The notes beneath the pieces were generated by a model. That model saw only the letters and a program-made list of their open reading frames with translations, was not told where the DNA came from and searched no databases. From Gyrodactylus bullatarudis (lineage: Eukaryota > Platyhelminthes > Monogenea > Gyrodactylidea > Gyrodactylidae): a stretch of DNA of 64,000 nucleotides. Shown piece after piece: positions 1 to 10,299 of this stretch (its first letter is position 1; the number at the start of each line of letters is the position of its first letter). Location of the stretch: NCBI GenBank assembly GCA_012064415.1, contig SSNU01000144.1, positions 547,084-611,083 of the forward strand. Reading direction: 5' to 3'. The position numbers and the translations under genes are program-made.

Positions 1-31
1 TGAGTGCTTATCGATAAAAGCTTCGGGAACT

Positions 32-378
32 CTCTTCAATTTAAACAGCGTTGAAGTTTTCGTTCTCTAATCATTTCCTTCAAAACTCTCTCGGGAGAAT
101 TTACAATCAATTAGCTTTACTCAGAGTATAAATACCTTGGATTTCTGTGTAACTCTCAACAAATATGAAATTCATTCAAGAGGCCATCAAAACATAAATC
201 GAAATTTCCCAGACATTTGAGTTAGTTTGGATAACAGTTACAAAACGCATCCCTTTTTAAATCTTACACTAAAGACTCTTCTAAATTCGGTGAGGATAAA
301 AATATAGAGAATCGTTTTGATTTCAGCGTATTTGAATTTGTATTGAAAATCAAGAATTCTGAAGAATAAAGTCTTTTG
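32..378. repeat. Direct repeat copy A (347 bp, identical to copy B)
   Basis: This stretch recurs base for base at 1052-1398, an offset of exactly 1020 bp. It carries a TATAAATA box near 127 and, at 165, an ATG that opens a very short frame (10 codons, beginning MKFIQ). It looks like the promoter and start of a small-peptide gene without its body. Complete identity points to a recent duplication, gene conversion, or an assembly artefact. Confidence 0.95.
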
Positions 379-646
379 ATATTTGCAAGATATTTTCTGG
401 CCTATTGGTGGTGACACAAGCATGGAAAACAATGACAGAAATTACAGAAACTTTGAGTTAGTGTTGATAACATTATCGAAACGTATCTCTTGACCAAAGA
501 TAAGGTGCCATACAAGCTTTTTATGAACATCTTTCTTCATTACTGATTCCCTTTTGCAAATATCAAAAGACTTTATTCTTCAGAATTCTTGATTTTCAAT
601 ACAAATTCAAATACGCTGAAATCAAAACGATTCTCTATATTTTTAT
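296..646. repeat. Perfect 93-bp inverted repeat, 165-bp spacer
   Basis: Positions 296-388 are the exact reverse complement of 554-646. The left arm overlaps the end of direct-repeat copy A. The spacer (389-553) contains the decayed copy of the peptide gene and a degenerate repeat of the sequence around 218-256. Together with the 347-bp direct repeat, this shows at least two rearrangement events in the first 1.4 kb. Confidence 0.92.
399..442 (-). pseudogene. Decayed copy of the small secreted-peptide gene
   Basis: On the minus strand this segment matches the C-terminal half of the intact peptide gene at 841-948. The Val-Thr-Thr-x-Arg-Pro segment is preserved (VTTNRP here, VTTSRP in the intact copy), but the signal-peptide start is lost and the frame runs on without the original stop. 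It is read as a pseudogene fragment from the duplication cluster. It is too short to exclude that it is only flanking homology. Confidence 0.5.
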
Positions 647-840
647 TAGAAATCTCGTTTAAAATTATTTCTTGTCTTTGAATGGTTTTTGCTACTTTAT
701 CGGGATTAAAATATTCGTTTCAGAGTATACCTGGATTTCTTTTGTAAAAGTTCAAAGTGTTTTAGATTTTATTAAATCATTTTAAAGAAAAAATATTCAA
801 GATTCAAGAGACATTTATTGAGTTCAAATCGTAAACTTTA

Positions 841-948
841 CTAAGGCAAATTGATAACGTCTGGCCTACTGGTGGTGACACGAGGACGGTAAACACTGGC
901 AGAAGTTGCTAGTACAACAAAAGCAGCGAGTATAATAAGGAATTTCAT
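841..948 (-). CDS. Small secreted peptide, 35 aa, unknown function
   Basis: The minus-strand ORF begins at an ATG ending at 948 and stops with TAG at 841. It predicts 35 residues. Residues 1-17 (MKFLIILAAFVVLATSA) form a classic signal peptide with a lysine N-region, a hydrophobic core and small residues before the likely cleavage site. The predicted mature peptide is about 18 residues, rich in Arg, Pro, Thr and Val (begins SVYRPRV), with no cysteine. A TATAAATA box lies 34 bp upstream of the ATG, a plausible spacing for a short 5' leader. A decayed copy and a duplicated promoter-like segment lie alongside, so this is probably one member of a small duplicating family. Proline/arginine-rich antimicrobial peptides and short neuropeptides are possible, but nothing identifies the family. 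The main support is the combined signal peptide and promoter. Confidence 0.6.
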   Translation of the reverse strand: MKFLIILAAFVVLATSASVYRPRVTTSRPDVINLP

Positions 949-981
949 GTTCGATGTTGAATCAAACACTAAAGACTCTTC

Positions 982-989
982 TATTTATA
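982..989 (-). promoter_or_regulatory. TATA box of the 35-aa peptide gene
   Basis: The minus strand reads TATAAATA here, 34 bp before the ATG at 948. The following sequence (aagagtctttagtgtttga) fits a transcription start about 25-30 bp downstream of the box. The same 'actaaagactcttct' block recurs inside both copies of the 347-bp repeat (about 267-283 and 1287-1303), so core-promoter DNA has been duplicated. Confidence 0.6.
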
Positions 990-1051
990 CTTGATGTCAG
1001 TTAATTACTTAATTAATACAGAGAGTACTTTTATCTTTATAGCTCAGAAAC

Positions 1052-1398
1052 CTCTTCAATTTAAACAGCGTTGAAGTTTTCGTTCTCTAATCATTTCCTT
1101 CAAAACTCTCTCGGGAGAATTTACAATCAATTAGCTTTACTCAGAGTATAAATACCTTGGATTTCTGTGTAACTCTCAACAAATATGAAATTCATTCAAG
1201 AGGCCATCAAAACATAAATCGAAATTTCCCAGACATTTGAGTTAGTTTGGATAACAGTTACAAAACGCATCCCTTTTTAAATCTTACACTAAAGACTCTT
1301 CTAAATTCGGTGAGGATAAAAATATAGAGAATCGTTTTGATTTCAGCGTATTTGAATTTGTATTGAAAATCAAGAATTCTGAAGAATAAAGTCTTTTG
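1052..1398. repeat. Direct repeat copy B (347 bp, identical to copy A)
   Basis: Identical to 32-378. After 1398 the two copies diverge at once: copy A continues into the inverted repeat and decayed peptide copy, while copy B continues into unrelated AT-rich DNA. The breakpoint is therefore sharp on the right; on the left, identity stops at 'ctcttcaat'. Confidence 0.95.
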
Positions 1399-4300
1399 GT
1401 GGAACGAGAAGTCCCATTACCATTATGTGATTTCAATAAAATTTCTTATGAATCTCAATTTTCTTCCAATTGTAGTTTCTTAGATTTTTTTGAATTTATA
1501 ACCCGATGTTTTTTATCGCGTTTGAATTTGGTTTTTTTTTCTAGGAAAAATTATGTTCATTCGTCTTTTGCCGACTCATTTTAATTTTGAAATTTATTCA
1601 TACTCTTTGTGAAGTGCTTATTTCATCTAAGTTATTGTGTTATGTTTAGACTCTATATTTGCGATAGGACTTTACTTTCTGATACAACTGTACTTTCTTA
1701 CTACCAGATATTTCTTTCATTGATTTTCATTATTGCCCTCATATGAACCTTGTCATTGAATTTTTTTCTGACTGCTTAAATCGAATTCTTAAAATTCAGT
1801 TCTGCTTCTGACCGTTTTGTTTCAAGATATAAACCCAATGGACATTAAGGCTCTAGGTGATTTTCGCACTCACTTAAAACCCCTTAGATCTATACAGTTT
1901 CATCTTAGATTAGTTTTCATTTATACGGTATCAAATTCTACCAGTATTATTTACAACTAAGTTATCAACGTGTGTATTAATCAAATTCTCTTTCATAGAT
2001 TCCTCATCAGTTTGCTTTCATAATGATTTCTTTCAATTTTTCCAGAGCCTCCAGAAAATATTGCCTATTCAAAGAGGAATTTATGTGAGTTTATGAAGAT
2101 ATCTCCCTCTCCTATTTTTAAGCATTCTCACTCAACTCTTGTCGACTATCGAGAGGAATTTCCAGATTATCCTCTCTATTTATTTATTTTTTATTTTCTG
2201 TCAAGTTGCTTTTGCTTTTCTTGTTTGTTCCTTTTTTTGAAAAGTTGTAATACTTGAGTAAATACAACTTGATGTGTGTGATTTGAAAGCTTTACTCACC
2301 TGATAATCTTTTACTCCTCAAAAATATACATATATCTTGATAAAATTATGCCTTGGCACTCTTCACTGCTCCCATCTCTCTGTTTCATCATTACTGTGCT
2401 CACATATTGTTGTTGTCTCTCTTTTGAGTTGTTCTATATTTTTCTAAAGACAACTAGTTCAACTAACGGAGATATAGTATCTTCACTATAGAAAGTGATA
2501 CGAGAATATTTTTTATTGCATTACAAAATTGAAAAAAAATGAAATCTCATGTTGTAAAAATATTATACCATCACCTTCCACTTGAATATGATTGGTTGGA
2601 CCTTTCTACACCCTCATTGCTTAATATTATTAGGGCAGAAAGGTATAAAACACATTAGCTCATGAATTAAATGCCTATCTCGTGTCATCATGTGTTTAAT
2701 TGACTGTAAGATGATCCTCTCAAGTTTAACCGAATACAGTGACTTGAGTTCATTATGAAATACTGGTATTTTAAACTGATCATTTGAGAAAACCTACCTT
2801 TCATTCTTCAACCTTAAGCTATTTATTAATCTTTATCAATTCAAACTTTACAATAAACCTGCTGATATGTTAAAAGTCAATCTTGAAGATGATGATTATT
2901 AAAAATTTCAATTGATTTTCATTCTTTATGTTGAGCCTAATTAGTCTCTAGTAGGACTCTTAGTCAAGTGTAATTGTAATAATAAGAGAAAAACAATCTT
3001 TTTCTTTCTTTGGTTCATTTTATTCAATAACTAAGGACTCATATTTTCCAAATCCCCCTTACTCTTTGGTCAGCTTGACTAATTCTGACTAAATTTGTTA
3101 GATGTGACCTAATTTATTTTGTGTTACATGTCTTCTCGTATAGCTGGATTCATCAATGATGACTCATCATACTCATAGTAAGCTGAGTTTAACCATGAAG
3201 GGAAAGTAATTGGTCCAATTTTGGATCCTTTGAGAGCCTCAGATGTAAAGGGAGTGATATTTTCACAGCTACTAATTTTCTTTCATCCTATAACATTGCT
3301 CGCTTGCCACCTTTTTCTGGCTTGGATTGGAATCTGTCTGTTGAGAAAGAATAAAAGGAAGGGAGTTTATTATTTCTTAAAGGATAAGGATTATTAGAGT
3401 TTTATTAGAGTAATAACTCTGATAATAACATGAACTATAATGATAATTCATCAAATTGAGATTACTTTGATAAAATTAAGGGTTATTTAGAGAAATAATA
3501 GTGGTTGAAAAATGCCGGAACACACCACTTTTTTTGAAAAATGCCATGATTTCCTGACACTATTTTGAAAAATGCCATGAATTTTTCAATTTTTTTCTAA
3601 ATCTCTATCTTGATGTAAGTTTGCTTAGTTTTTGTCTTGATATCCTGTTGCCAAGATTTCTCAATTCAAGGGATTACGAAAAAAACATAATTAATAATAA
3701 TAGTAATATGATAAATCATTAATAAATAGCTATAGGTAGAGATGTCATCACTAGCTAAACATTCGACTGATAATCCAGATTATATTTTTCATTTTTAATT
3801 ATAATTTCAAGGTTTTAGGTATTATTGGTTTCTCAGTATTCAAAATATTTTTTGAATCCATATTTTTCTAAATCTGATTTATTAATCTTAATTTTTTATT
3901 TTCCTTCAAGGGATGAATTATATCATCAGAGTTACTACTATTACAGTATAATCCTTAGTAGGGTAATACAAAATTTTATTTTCCCCGAACAATGTTCTAT
4001 GATTTAATCAAAAATTGATGTTTTAACCATGAAAAACACATTTTTGAAAATCAAAATGAAAATTTTTCATGTTCTGATATACAAAAATCCCATTTTCCCT
4101 AAAATCATCAAAATTTACTTAATTTCCTGGGACTTTCTTCCGACATGAAGAACACTCAATTTTTATTATAAGCCCTATTTTTATTCAAAATGATGCAAAA
4201 ACTATTCAAAAACCTCAATTTTGTCCTTTCTCGAAGTGAAATTCATTGAAAAAATCTTGGCGCGTGTTCAAAAATTTTCATCTTCAATCGAGATTTTGTA

Positions 4301-4906
4301 TATCAGAACAAACTCGAAAACGTATTGTTTTATAGGGAAAAAATTCTTAGTTTTCGATAATCTTCAAAATGAGATTAAGGCTGGGAAAAGTTGAAGAATT
4401 TGGCCTACTCTAATCCTTAGTAAGGATTCCTTATAGTGTAAGGCTTACACTATTTTAAGAAATACTACACCTTTTTTGTCTTTTTCTTTCTCAACAGACA
4501 TAACCTATTATCTTGCAGGTTATTTTTGAACTTCGGAAATTGTTAAAAGATGAAAACCATATACACTTTAAGACCTTATAACTTTGAACCCTGATTCCAT
4601 AATAAAAAATGTTATTTTTATAATAAAATTTAATATATAAAAAATATAATAAAATTAAATTTTATTATAAAACTAATTTTAGATCATTTTTCATTGATTC
4701 GGAAAAAATGTTATTGTTTTTCTTGGGTTTAGAAAAAGAGGCAATATAGCTGGTTAGAATAAGCATTTTAATACTCTGTCAGGCTCTACATCTGGTATTA
4801 AAAACCAAAAGACACCCTCGGTTAGGTACTAAGCAAACAACCCTCATAGACTATAGACTGCACTATCTGAATTTCTAAATAAAGATATAATTCATTCAAA
4901 TTTCAG
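1399..4906. other. Intergenic DNA, no supported gene
   Basis: AT-rich sequence without a convincing coding frame. It holds three spaced copies of 'ttgaaaaatgcc' between about 3505 and 3585. An imperfect inverted repeat pairs about 4068-4098 with 4290-4340 around the motif 'gttctgatatacaaaa'. An AT-only palindrome lies at 4616-4673. The upstream exon or exons of the Ig-domain gene, including its signal peptide, should lie here but could not be picked out. Confidence 0.5.
4616..4673. repeat. AT palindrome / hairpin
   Basis: The left arm 'ttttataataaaattt' is mirrored by 'aaattttattataaaa' at the right end, with a short AT-only centre. It would form a cruciform or hairpin. No function is implied. 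Confidence 0.7.
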
Positions 4907-6169
4907 TAAGAATACAAATGAATGGCCATGAATTTGAGAATAAAAGTCTCAATGTGAGCTGTTCAATTTTGGTCTCGAATAAGCAATCCGGTGAATTGGG
5001 TATTGAATGGCTTTACATTTCTCGGAGCAAAAAGATACCGAAATCCTGGAAGTTATTCCATCCAATCTCCAGTAATGGAATCAATCAACTGGTAAGTTCC
5101 ATCAATTCCTCCATATTGACCAATGGAAATATTGGAAAACATAATTTTTAATTATCATCTTAAATTGTGTCCCTCTAGGAGATATCCAAAACAATTCTCA
5201 CGCATAATGAAACTCACCGGTATTTGAAGGCTAGTCTATCTTTTCGACGCCTACAGACTCATGATGCTGGCCTCTATAGCTGTAATGTGTACTCAACTAA
5301 AATTGCCAATAATCCCAACAATATAATCCTTCCCACAAAAGAATCTGATGATAACATTGTAGATTGTGCATTGTATAATCTTGAAGGTTTGTTCCCTCAA
5401 TCATATTGTACATTTAATATACTTAATCATGCTTTTGTTCAATGTTAGTCAGGAGAAAATGGCCAAAGACTATTGTAAACTTTGATAGAAGTCTAAATAT
5501 CGTCCAGAGATTCATCAACCAAATCAACAATGATTTCAGTCCACGTTCAAAAGAATTATACTTGAATGAAGTCCAACTAAATGACCAGAGCAACAGTAGT
5601 AAGATTTCTCATTGATCCCTTCATAAGCATAAACCCTATTTTTTTCGCTCAAAGTATTTCTTGATTCAAGATTTCTGATTATACAATAGATTAAAGAAAC
5701 ATCAAAGACTCACAAACTAATTTCCTTACTCAACTCTTTCAGGGAAATTTCTGTACCAACGACAGAAATAATAAACTACCCCATTACTAGTTTCCATAAT
5801 ATTTTTATCAAGAAGTGACTACTTCAAAGTAAAAATATTATAATACTTGATCTCTACCCAAATCTCTAAGGGGTAAATTAGAATTAAGCCAAATTTTCGC
5901 TAAAGATATAGGCTTTCATTCAGCAAAATCATCTAACTTTTCAAGGATGGAAACTCATGGTCAATTAGGGGGAAATAGAGACAAGAATAGATAATGTAAA
6001 TGAACCAACTAATGTGATCATTTTCCCCATTTTAGATTCTCATGACATTTATTTTGACAATCTAAAGACTGTTGTCAAGATTCCTGAAAATGGTACCAGC
6101 AATTTTGATGAATCAATCACAATTCAGGCTCTTTTATTTCTTTTCCTTTTAAACTTTATAATTGATTAA
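4907..6169 (+). CDS. Ig-domain protein, probably GPI-anchored (5' partial)
   Basis: Four exons join in frame: 4907-5091, 5179-5386, 5449-5598 and 6036-6169 (224 codons plus TAA). The first exon begins at a 'ttcag' acceptor in mid-codon, so one or more upstream exons, presumably with the signal peptide, are missing from this model. The first two exons encode one Ig domain: the first cysteine in NVSC, the core tryptophan in IEWLY, and the hallmark LQTHDAGLYSC around the second cysteine. The region after it is not clearly a second Ig domain. The last exon carries an N-glycosylation site (NGTS) and ends in a hydrophobic tail (ALLFLFLLNFII) followed by only one charged residue, the pattern of a GPI-attachment signal; a very short cytoplasmic end is the alternative. 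The role is likely cell-surface recognition or adhesion. No specific family is recognised. Confidence 0.6.
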
Positions 6170-6226
6170 AGTATGCTTTTTAAATACTGATAAATAATAT
6201 TGTATTTTTGTAAAATATATGTAAAA

Positions 6227-6742
6227 TTAATCAAACTTTCTTTTTCTTGCCATCAGTTTGCTTTTCTGCTTTTTACTCATCAATGACATTTTTCTCTCTT
6301 GAATTTCTCTCTTCATTTTCGTCTTGTTCATGTACTGAATTCTCTCACCGGCCTCAGATTTTTTCATTTGTTCATCAAAAATGTTTTGTTTCACAGTTTC
6401 TTCGCGCTGTTTATTTAGGAGAGAAGCTTTTCTCTGATTCATGACAGTGATCAATTTTTTCATTTTAAAATACTTTGGGTCAGATTTGTCAAGAGTATCC
6501 AAGAGTTTATTCATCTTTTTAATTTTTTTCCCGATGTCAATATCTTTCTCAATTTCTTGATCTCTAATTGTCACTGTTGAGACACGAGGATCGAATCTGG
6601 GGTCTTTACGAAAAACCCTTTTCTCTTTTAAAATTTTCAACCCTTCTTTCTGAGAATTTTCTAAGCATTTTGGGATTCTGCGTTTGCTAAATGTTGCGAA
6701 GGACTCCTCGACTGGCTTGTCATCATTAGATTCTGAGGACAT
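6227..6742 (-). CDS. RRP36: RRP36-like rRNA-processing protein
   Basis: A single-exon minus-strand ORF of 171 codons. Near residues 43-54 it has RVFRKDPRFDPR, matching the conserved (R)DPRFD block of RRP36, a nucleolar protein needed for early pre-rRNA cleavages and 18S rRNA maturation in the small-subunit processome. The rest is a highly charged, probably coiled-coil helix with many Lys, Arg and Glu, ending in a basic KKQKSKLMARKRKFD tail, as in the family. It is shorter than the human protein, mainly at the N-terminus. It faces the unidentified ORF at 6837-7127 on the same strand, about 95 bp upstream. The assignment rests on one motif plus overall layout, so a different small nucleolar protein cannot be excluded. 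Confidence 0.6.
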   Translation of the reverse strand: MSSESNDDKPVEESFATFSKRRIPKCLENSQKEGLKILKEKRVFRKDPRFDPRVSTVTIRDQEIEKDIDIGKKIKKMNKLLDTLDKSDPKYFKMKKLITVMNQRKASLLNKQREETVKQNIFDEQMKKSEAGERIQYMNKTKMKREIQERKMSLMSKKQKSKLMARKRKFD

Positions 6743-6836
6743 TTACAAATCACTGATTATCTTAAACAATTCCTAGAACTCCAGCAGCTTTTGTTCGTTC
6801 AAGTTCAAGATTTGAAAATTTTGTGAAAAATCTATC

Positions 6837-7127
6837 TTACTGCGACTCCGAGTCTGCGAGGTATTTTATGGACTTATCAACCTCGAAAGAATTTGCTAAT
6901 CTCAAAATCAATAAAAGTTCTCCTTCTTTTACCTTATTTGAGACTGAGAGTTCTGACCGGGTCAAAAATAGACAAAATCGTAGCTTGAAATTATCAAAGT
7001 AAACTATTATCTTTTGATTTATACCATAGAAAAGATTCTTCCATAGATTTCCCATCAAAGCGTAAATGTGTTCAAGAAATTTCCACTCATTCAATGAGTC
7101 ATTCTCATTGTAAACGAAAACGTCCAT
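6837..7127 (-). CDS. Unidentified ORF, possible exon
   Basis: The minus-strand frame from an ATG at 7127 encodes about 96 residues, rich in Leu, Phe and Asn, with no recognised domain. The open frame continues upstream to a 'ttctag' acceptor-like site near 7187, and the stop overlaps a good donor (GTAAGAT at about 6841). The segment may therefore be an internal exon of about 347 bp (6842-7187) rather than a complete gene; no partner exons were found, and 7296-7745 on the opposite strand is occupied. Composition is more protein-like than the neighbouring intergenic DNA, but a chance ORF is possible. Confidence 0.3.
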   Translation of the reverse strand: MDVFVYNENDSLNEWKFLEHIYALMGNLWKNLFYGINQKIIVYFDNFKLRFCLFLTRSELSVSNKVKEGELLLILRLANSFEVDKSIKYLADSESQ

Positions 7128-7295
7128 CAAGGAAGAAAGCCATTCATCTAAATAACCAAATGGATACGAATGACTGCCGTAATTCTAGAAAGTTTAAAAA
7201 ATGTAGAAGTAAAATAGTTCCTTCATGAAATAATTTTAGTTTCATTCAAAACAAATCAAAAATCTCAGCTAATTCAGGAAGATTTCTTTTCTTCA

Positions 7296-7745
7296 ATGGA
7301 CTGTTTGTATGAGAACAAACGTTTACGCCGTAGAAGAATTTGTAACAATTCATACAGTCATACGTCTTCCTCGTCAGATTCCAGTTGTGAGATGTCAAAT
7401 GGACAATCAAAATCGAATTCTTTTGTAGGCCATCGTAGACCATTTAGACCGTCAATTATGGTTGACACCAAACGAGATTACTCCTTAAAGAATTCTAAAA
7501 GTAATCACTACAGAAATGAGATTATGTTTGCATCTAAAATTGATACTACTAGCTCTTCTGAATCCTCCCTACCTCTTACAGACACTGATGATGGCTCAAA
7601 TGCCGGAAAAGATGGAGATGATGAACAGAGCGATTTTCCTGATGAAAAACCAAATATTCCATTTGCATTTAGAAGAGCTCTACTATGTTGGAGAAAGCCG
7701 ATTCTCTCGTATAATTCGGCAAAGAATAATTGTCCACAGAATTAG
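7296..7745 (+). CDS. GPATCH2-like protein lacking the G-patch
   Basis: A 149-codon ORF starting at caATGG. The N-terminus has a basic RLRRRR cluster; the middle is Ser/Asn-rich; then follows a Ser-rich, acidic segment ending GDDEQSDF. GPATCH2 family members have the same order: an RRRR cluster, a SSSLSSTD-type run and the GDDEQSDW signature. The DEQSD block is the best clue. After it the protein ends within about 30 residues (FRRALLCWRKP, then a stop), so the C-terminal G-patch that activates DEAH helicases is missing. Downstream is a polyadenylation-like AATAAATAAA at about 7903. No convincing donor continues the gene. It could be a truncated paralogue or a lineage-specific shortened form; the family call is moderate. 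Confidence 0.5.
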   Translation: MDCLYENKRLRRRRICNNSYSHTSSSSDSSCEMSNGQSKSNSFVGHRRPFRPSIMVDTKRDYSLKNSKSNHYRNEIMFASKIDTTSSSESSLPLTDTDDGSNAGKDGDDEQSDFPDEKPNIPFAFRRALLCWRKPILSYNSAKNNCPQN

Positions 7746-8399
7746 CATCCATTGTAACAAATTTTTGGTCTTAACATTAACTAGTAGTTAATAACTACTC
7801 ATGGTTAATGTACCATATTTATAATATATTTTAAAAATGTCTTTCCTTATTAATTATTGATATGTATAAATTTTATTATTTTTCTCTTTTCTATGACTAT
7901 TGAAATAAATAAATCAATTTATTGTCATTTCTTCAAACTCTTGTATAATTGACGTCATTTATAGACTTACAATGACTGTAAGTAACATTCGGTTTTTCTG
8001 AATAGTTTTTCTATTCGCGACAAAAATGTTACATCAGCTCAATTCTTATTGGTTGAACCCATCGACCAATCAAATTTAAGCTAATTATACCACAAAATTC
8101 AAATTCAAATTAGCATGTTAACAGTTAGTTTACTTTCACCCCAGGATTAAACAAGATCACGATACTTTCACTTTCTCATTGGAACTTACTACCGCTAGAA
8201 TTTCTTGTCTTCATATTATATAATTAGAAGTTATTTTAAAATCACGTGAGTAATCTCTTATAAATTTTGTGATGAATTGTTTCTTAATTGTCTGCTTGTA
8301 TTTCTTGTTATTCATGAACTAACATAACATTTTCTCTCAATATATATATTTAAGGCTATCGTTAAAAGTTTTCACTTAATTATTTCACTACGATAGAAA
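7746..8399. other. 3' end of GPATCH2-like gene and fimbrin upstream region
   Basis: Contains an AATAAATAAA polyadenylation-like signal at about 7903 for the upstream gene. Just before the fimbrin ATG is a 'tatatatatttaag' sequence (about 8341-8355) that could be the acceptor of a 5'-UTR intron. No other coding sequence was seen. Confidence 0.45.
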
Positions 8400-10299
8400 A
8401 TGCATGAACTGAATTTATCTGAGGAGGAACGAGAGTTGATCAAGGACAAATTTCCCGAAAAGGAGAAATACCCTCTTAAAGAAGTCATGGAAATCCTGAA
8501 TCTTCTTGGCTTACAACTGCCTGGCCATGAAATTCGTAGTATCGTCCCAGAACCACCTGGCGGCTATAATTGCCATGATCTTATTCCCATTTTCGAGGTT
8601 GCTCGTCAAAAGGCCAGAGAGAGAAATAACAACATTGAAAATAACCTCAAGGCCCTGGGCAATGTTCAGTCAGTCTTTGGCAATCTACAATCCATGCACT
8701 CCTACAGTCACGACGAAGAGCAAGGTTTCACCAATTGGATCAACAAGAATCTAGCCAAAGACCAAGATTGCCTTGATGCTGGAGACATTCCGATGAACAT
8801 TAAAGAGAACGATTTATTCAAGAAACTTGGCGACGGTATCGTCCTGTGTAAAATAATTAACCTGGCTGTGGAGAATACAATTGACGTAAGGACAATTAAC
8901 AAGGCTAAATCCTTGAATCATGTAATTAAAAAGTATGAGAATCTCACTTTGGCCATCAACTCGGCTGCCGCTATCGGATGCTGTGTTACAAATATTGGAG
9001 CCTCTGAGATTATGGAGGGCAAACAGCATATTATTCTCGGTTTAATTTGGCAACTGATTCGCAAGAGAATTGTTGATAGTGTCACTCTTTCCAAGCATGC
9101 CGAATTGGCCGCCCTCCTTAGAGATGGTGAGACTCTTGAAGATTTGAATAAACTGAAACCCGAAGAACTCTTATTCCGTTGGGTCAACTATCAACTTGAA
9201 AAGGCCGGCTGTGATCGAAGAATTAGAAATTTTGGCGACGATGTCCATGACTCTGTCATCTACGCACATTTATTACAACAAATAGCTCCAGAGAATCTAA
9301 AATCCCAAATTGAACCATCCACAGCAGTTGTATCAAAGAGTTCCATCGAGGACAGGGCCAAAGATATCTGTGCTAATGCGGTAAAAATGGATGCTGGCTC
9401 ATTCCTTCAACCAGAGACTATTTACAATGCAAAAAAAGATCCAAAGAAATACGAGAAACTCCACCTCGGTTTCATTGCCACTCTCTTCAACATGTATCCC
9501 AACCTAGAATCACCTGCCGAAGTTGACTTGGACGTCTATAAGGAAAACTTGGAAGAGAAGACCTACAGGAACTGGATGAATTCCCTCGGTGTTAGTCCCT
9601 ATGTCAATCATCTTTACAATGGTACAAATGACGGCATAGTTTTCCTCCAACTCATCGACCATATCAAAGAAAACACTGTCGACCAGAGCAAGATTGTTAA
9701 AAAGTATGATCCGAAAAAGGAAATCTTCCAGAAGCAGGCCAACTGCTCCAAGGTTGTCGAGTACGGCAAGTCAATCGGCCTTAAAATGGTCAATATTTCT
9801 GGTGAAGACATTCGTAACTCAGAGAAGAAGCTCATCCTTGGAGCCTGCTTCCAAATGATGCAAGCTTATTTGGTGAAACTCTTTAGTATTGCAGTTGGCA
9901 ATGCCACCACCATCAAAGGTGACGAGGAAGTCCTCAACTTTGCCAATGAACAGCTCAAAGCAGCCGGCTCTCCATGTCTGACAGGGTTCAGAGATAAATC
10001 TCTCATGACTGCTAAACCGATTCTTGACGTGAGTTTTCTTTTTCTATGTTTGATTAAATTTGAGATAAAAATAACCTAATCAAATTTAGGTTGTACAACA
10101 AATAAAAGATGGAATTGTTGACAAGCAAAACATTGGCAATGACAACTTTTCCAATGCTGTTTATGCATTGTCTGTGGCTAGAAAGAGCGGTGCCAAAGTC
10201 TATGCTCTCCCAGAGCACATTGTCCAACTAGACGGGAAAATGATTATGACTATCTTCTTGTGTCTCATGATCCTCTTCCATGAGAATAAGAAGTCTTAA
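8400..10299 (+). CDS. Fim: Fimbrin / plastin, actin-bundling protein
   Basis: Two exons, 8400-10028 and 10090-10299, join in frame to 612 residues; the family is about 630. Fimbrin crosslinks F-actin through two tandem actin-binding domains, each of two calponin-homology (CH) domains. These run from about residue 106 (FTNWINKNLAKD), about 245 (LLFRWVNYQLEKAGC), about 375 (TYRNWMNSLGVSPYVNHLY) and about 505 to the end (GAKVYALPEHIV). The N-terminal headpiece normally has two EF-hands. Here the loops read PEKEKYPLKEV and PEPPGGYNCHDL, without the Asp/Asn/Glu ligands at the required positions, so calcium binding is unlikely. The 61-bp intron has a GTGAGT donor and a TTTAG acceptor. Codons are GC-richer than in surrounding genes, consistent with high expression. 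Identification is firm. Confidence 0.95.

Noticed and set aside
238..432. 64-codon minus-strand ORF covering the inverted-repeat arm
   Set aside because: It overlaps the decayed peptide copy in a different frame, has no start context or domain, and is created by the repeat.
296..646. Possible CRISPR array or microRNA precursor
   Set aside because: There are only two long arms, no regularly spaced short repeats, and the arms are much longer than a microRNA hairpin; the genome is eukaryotic.
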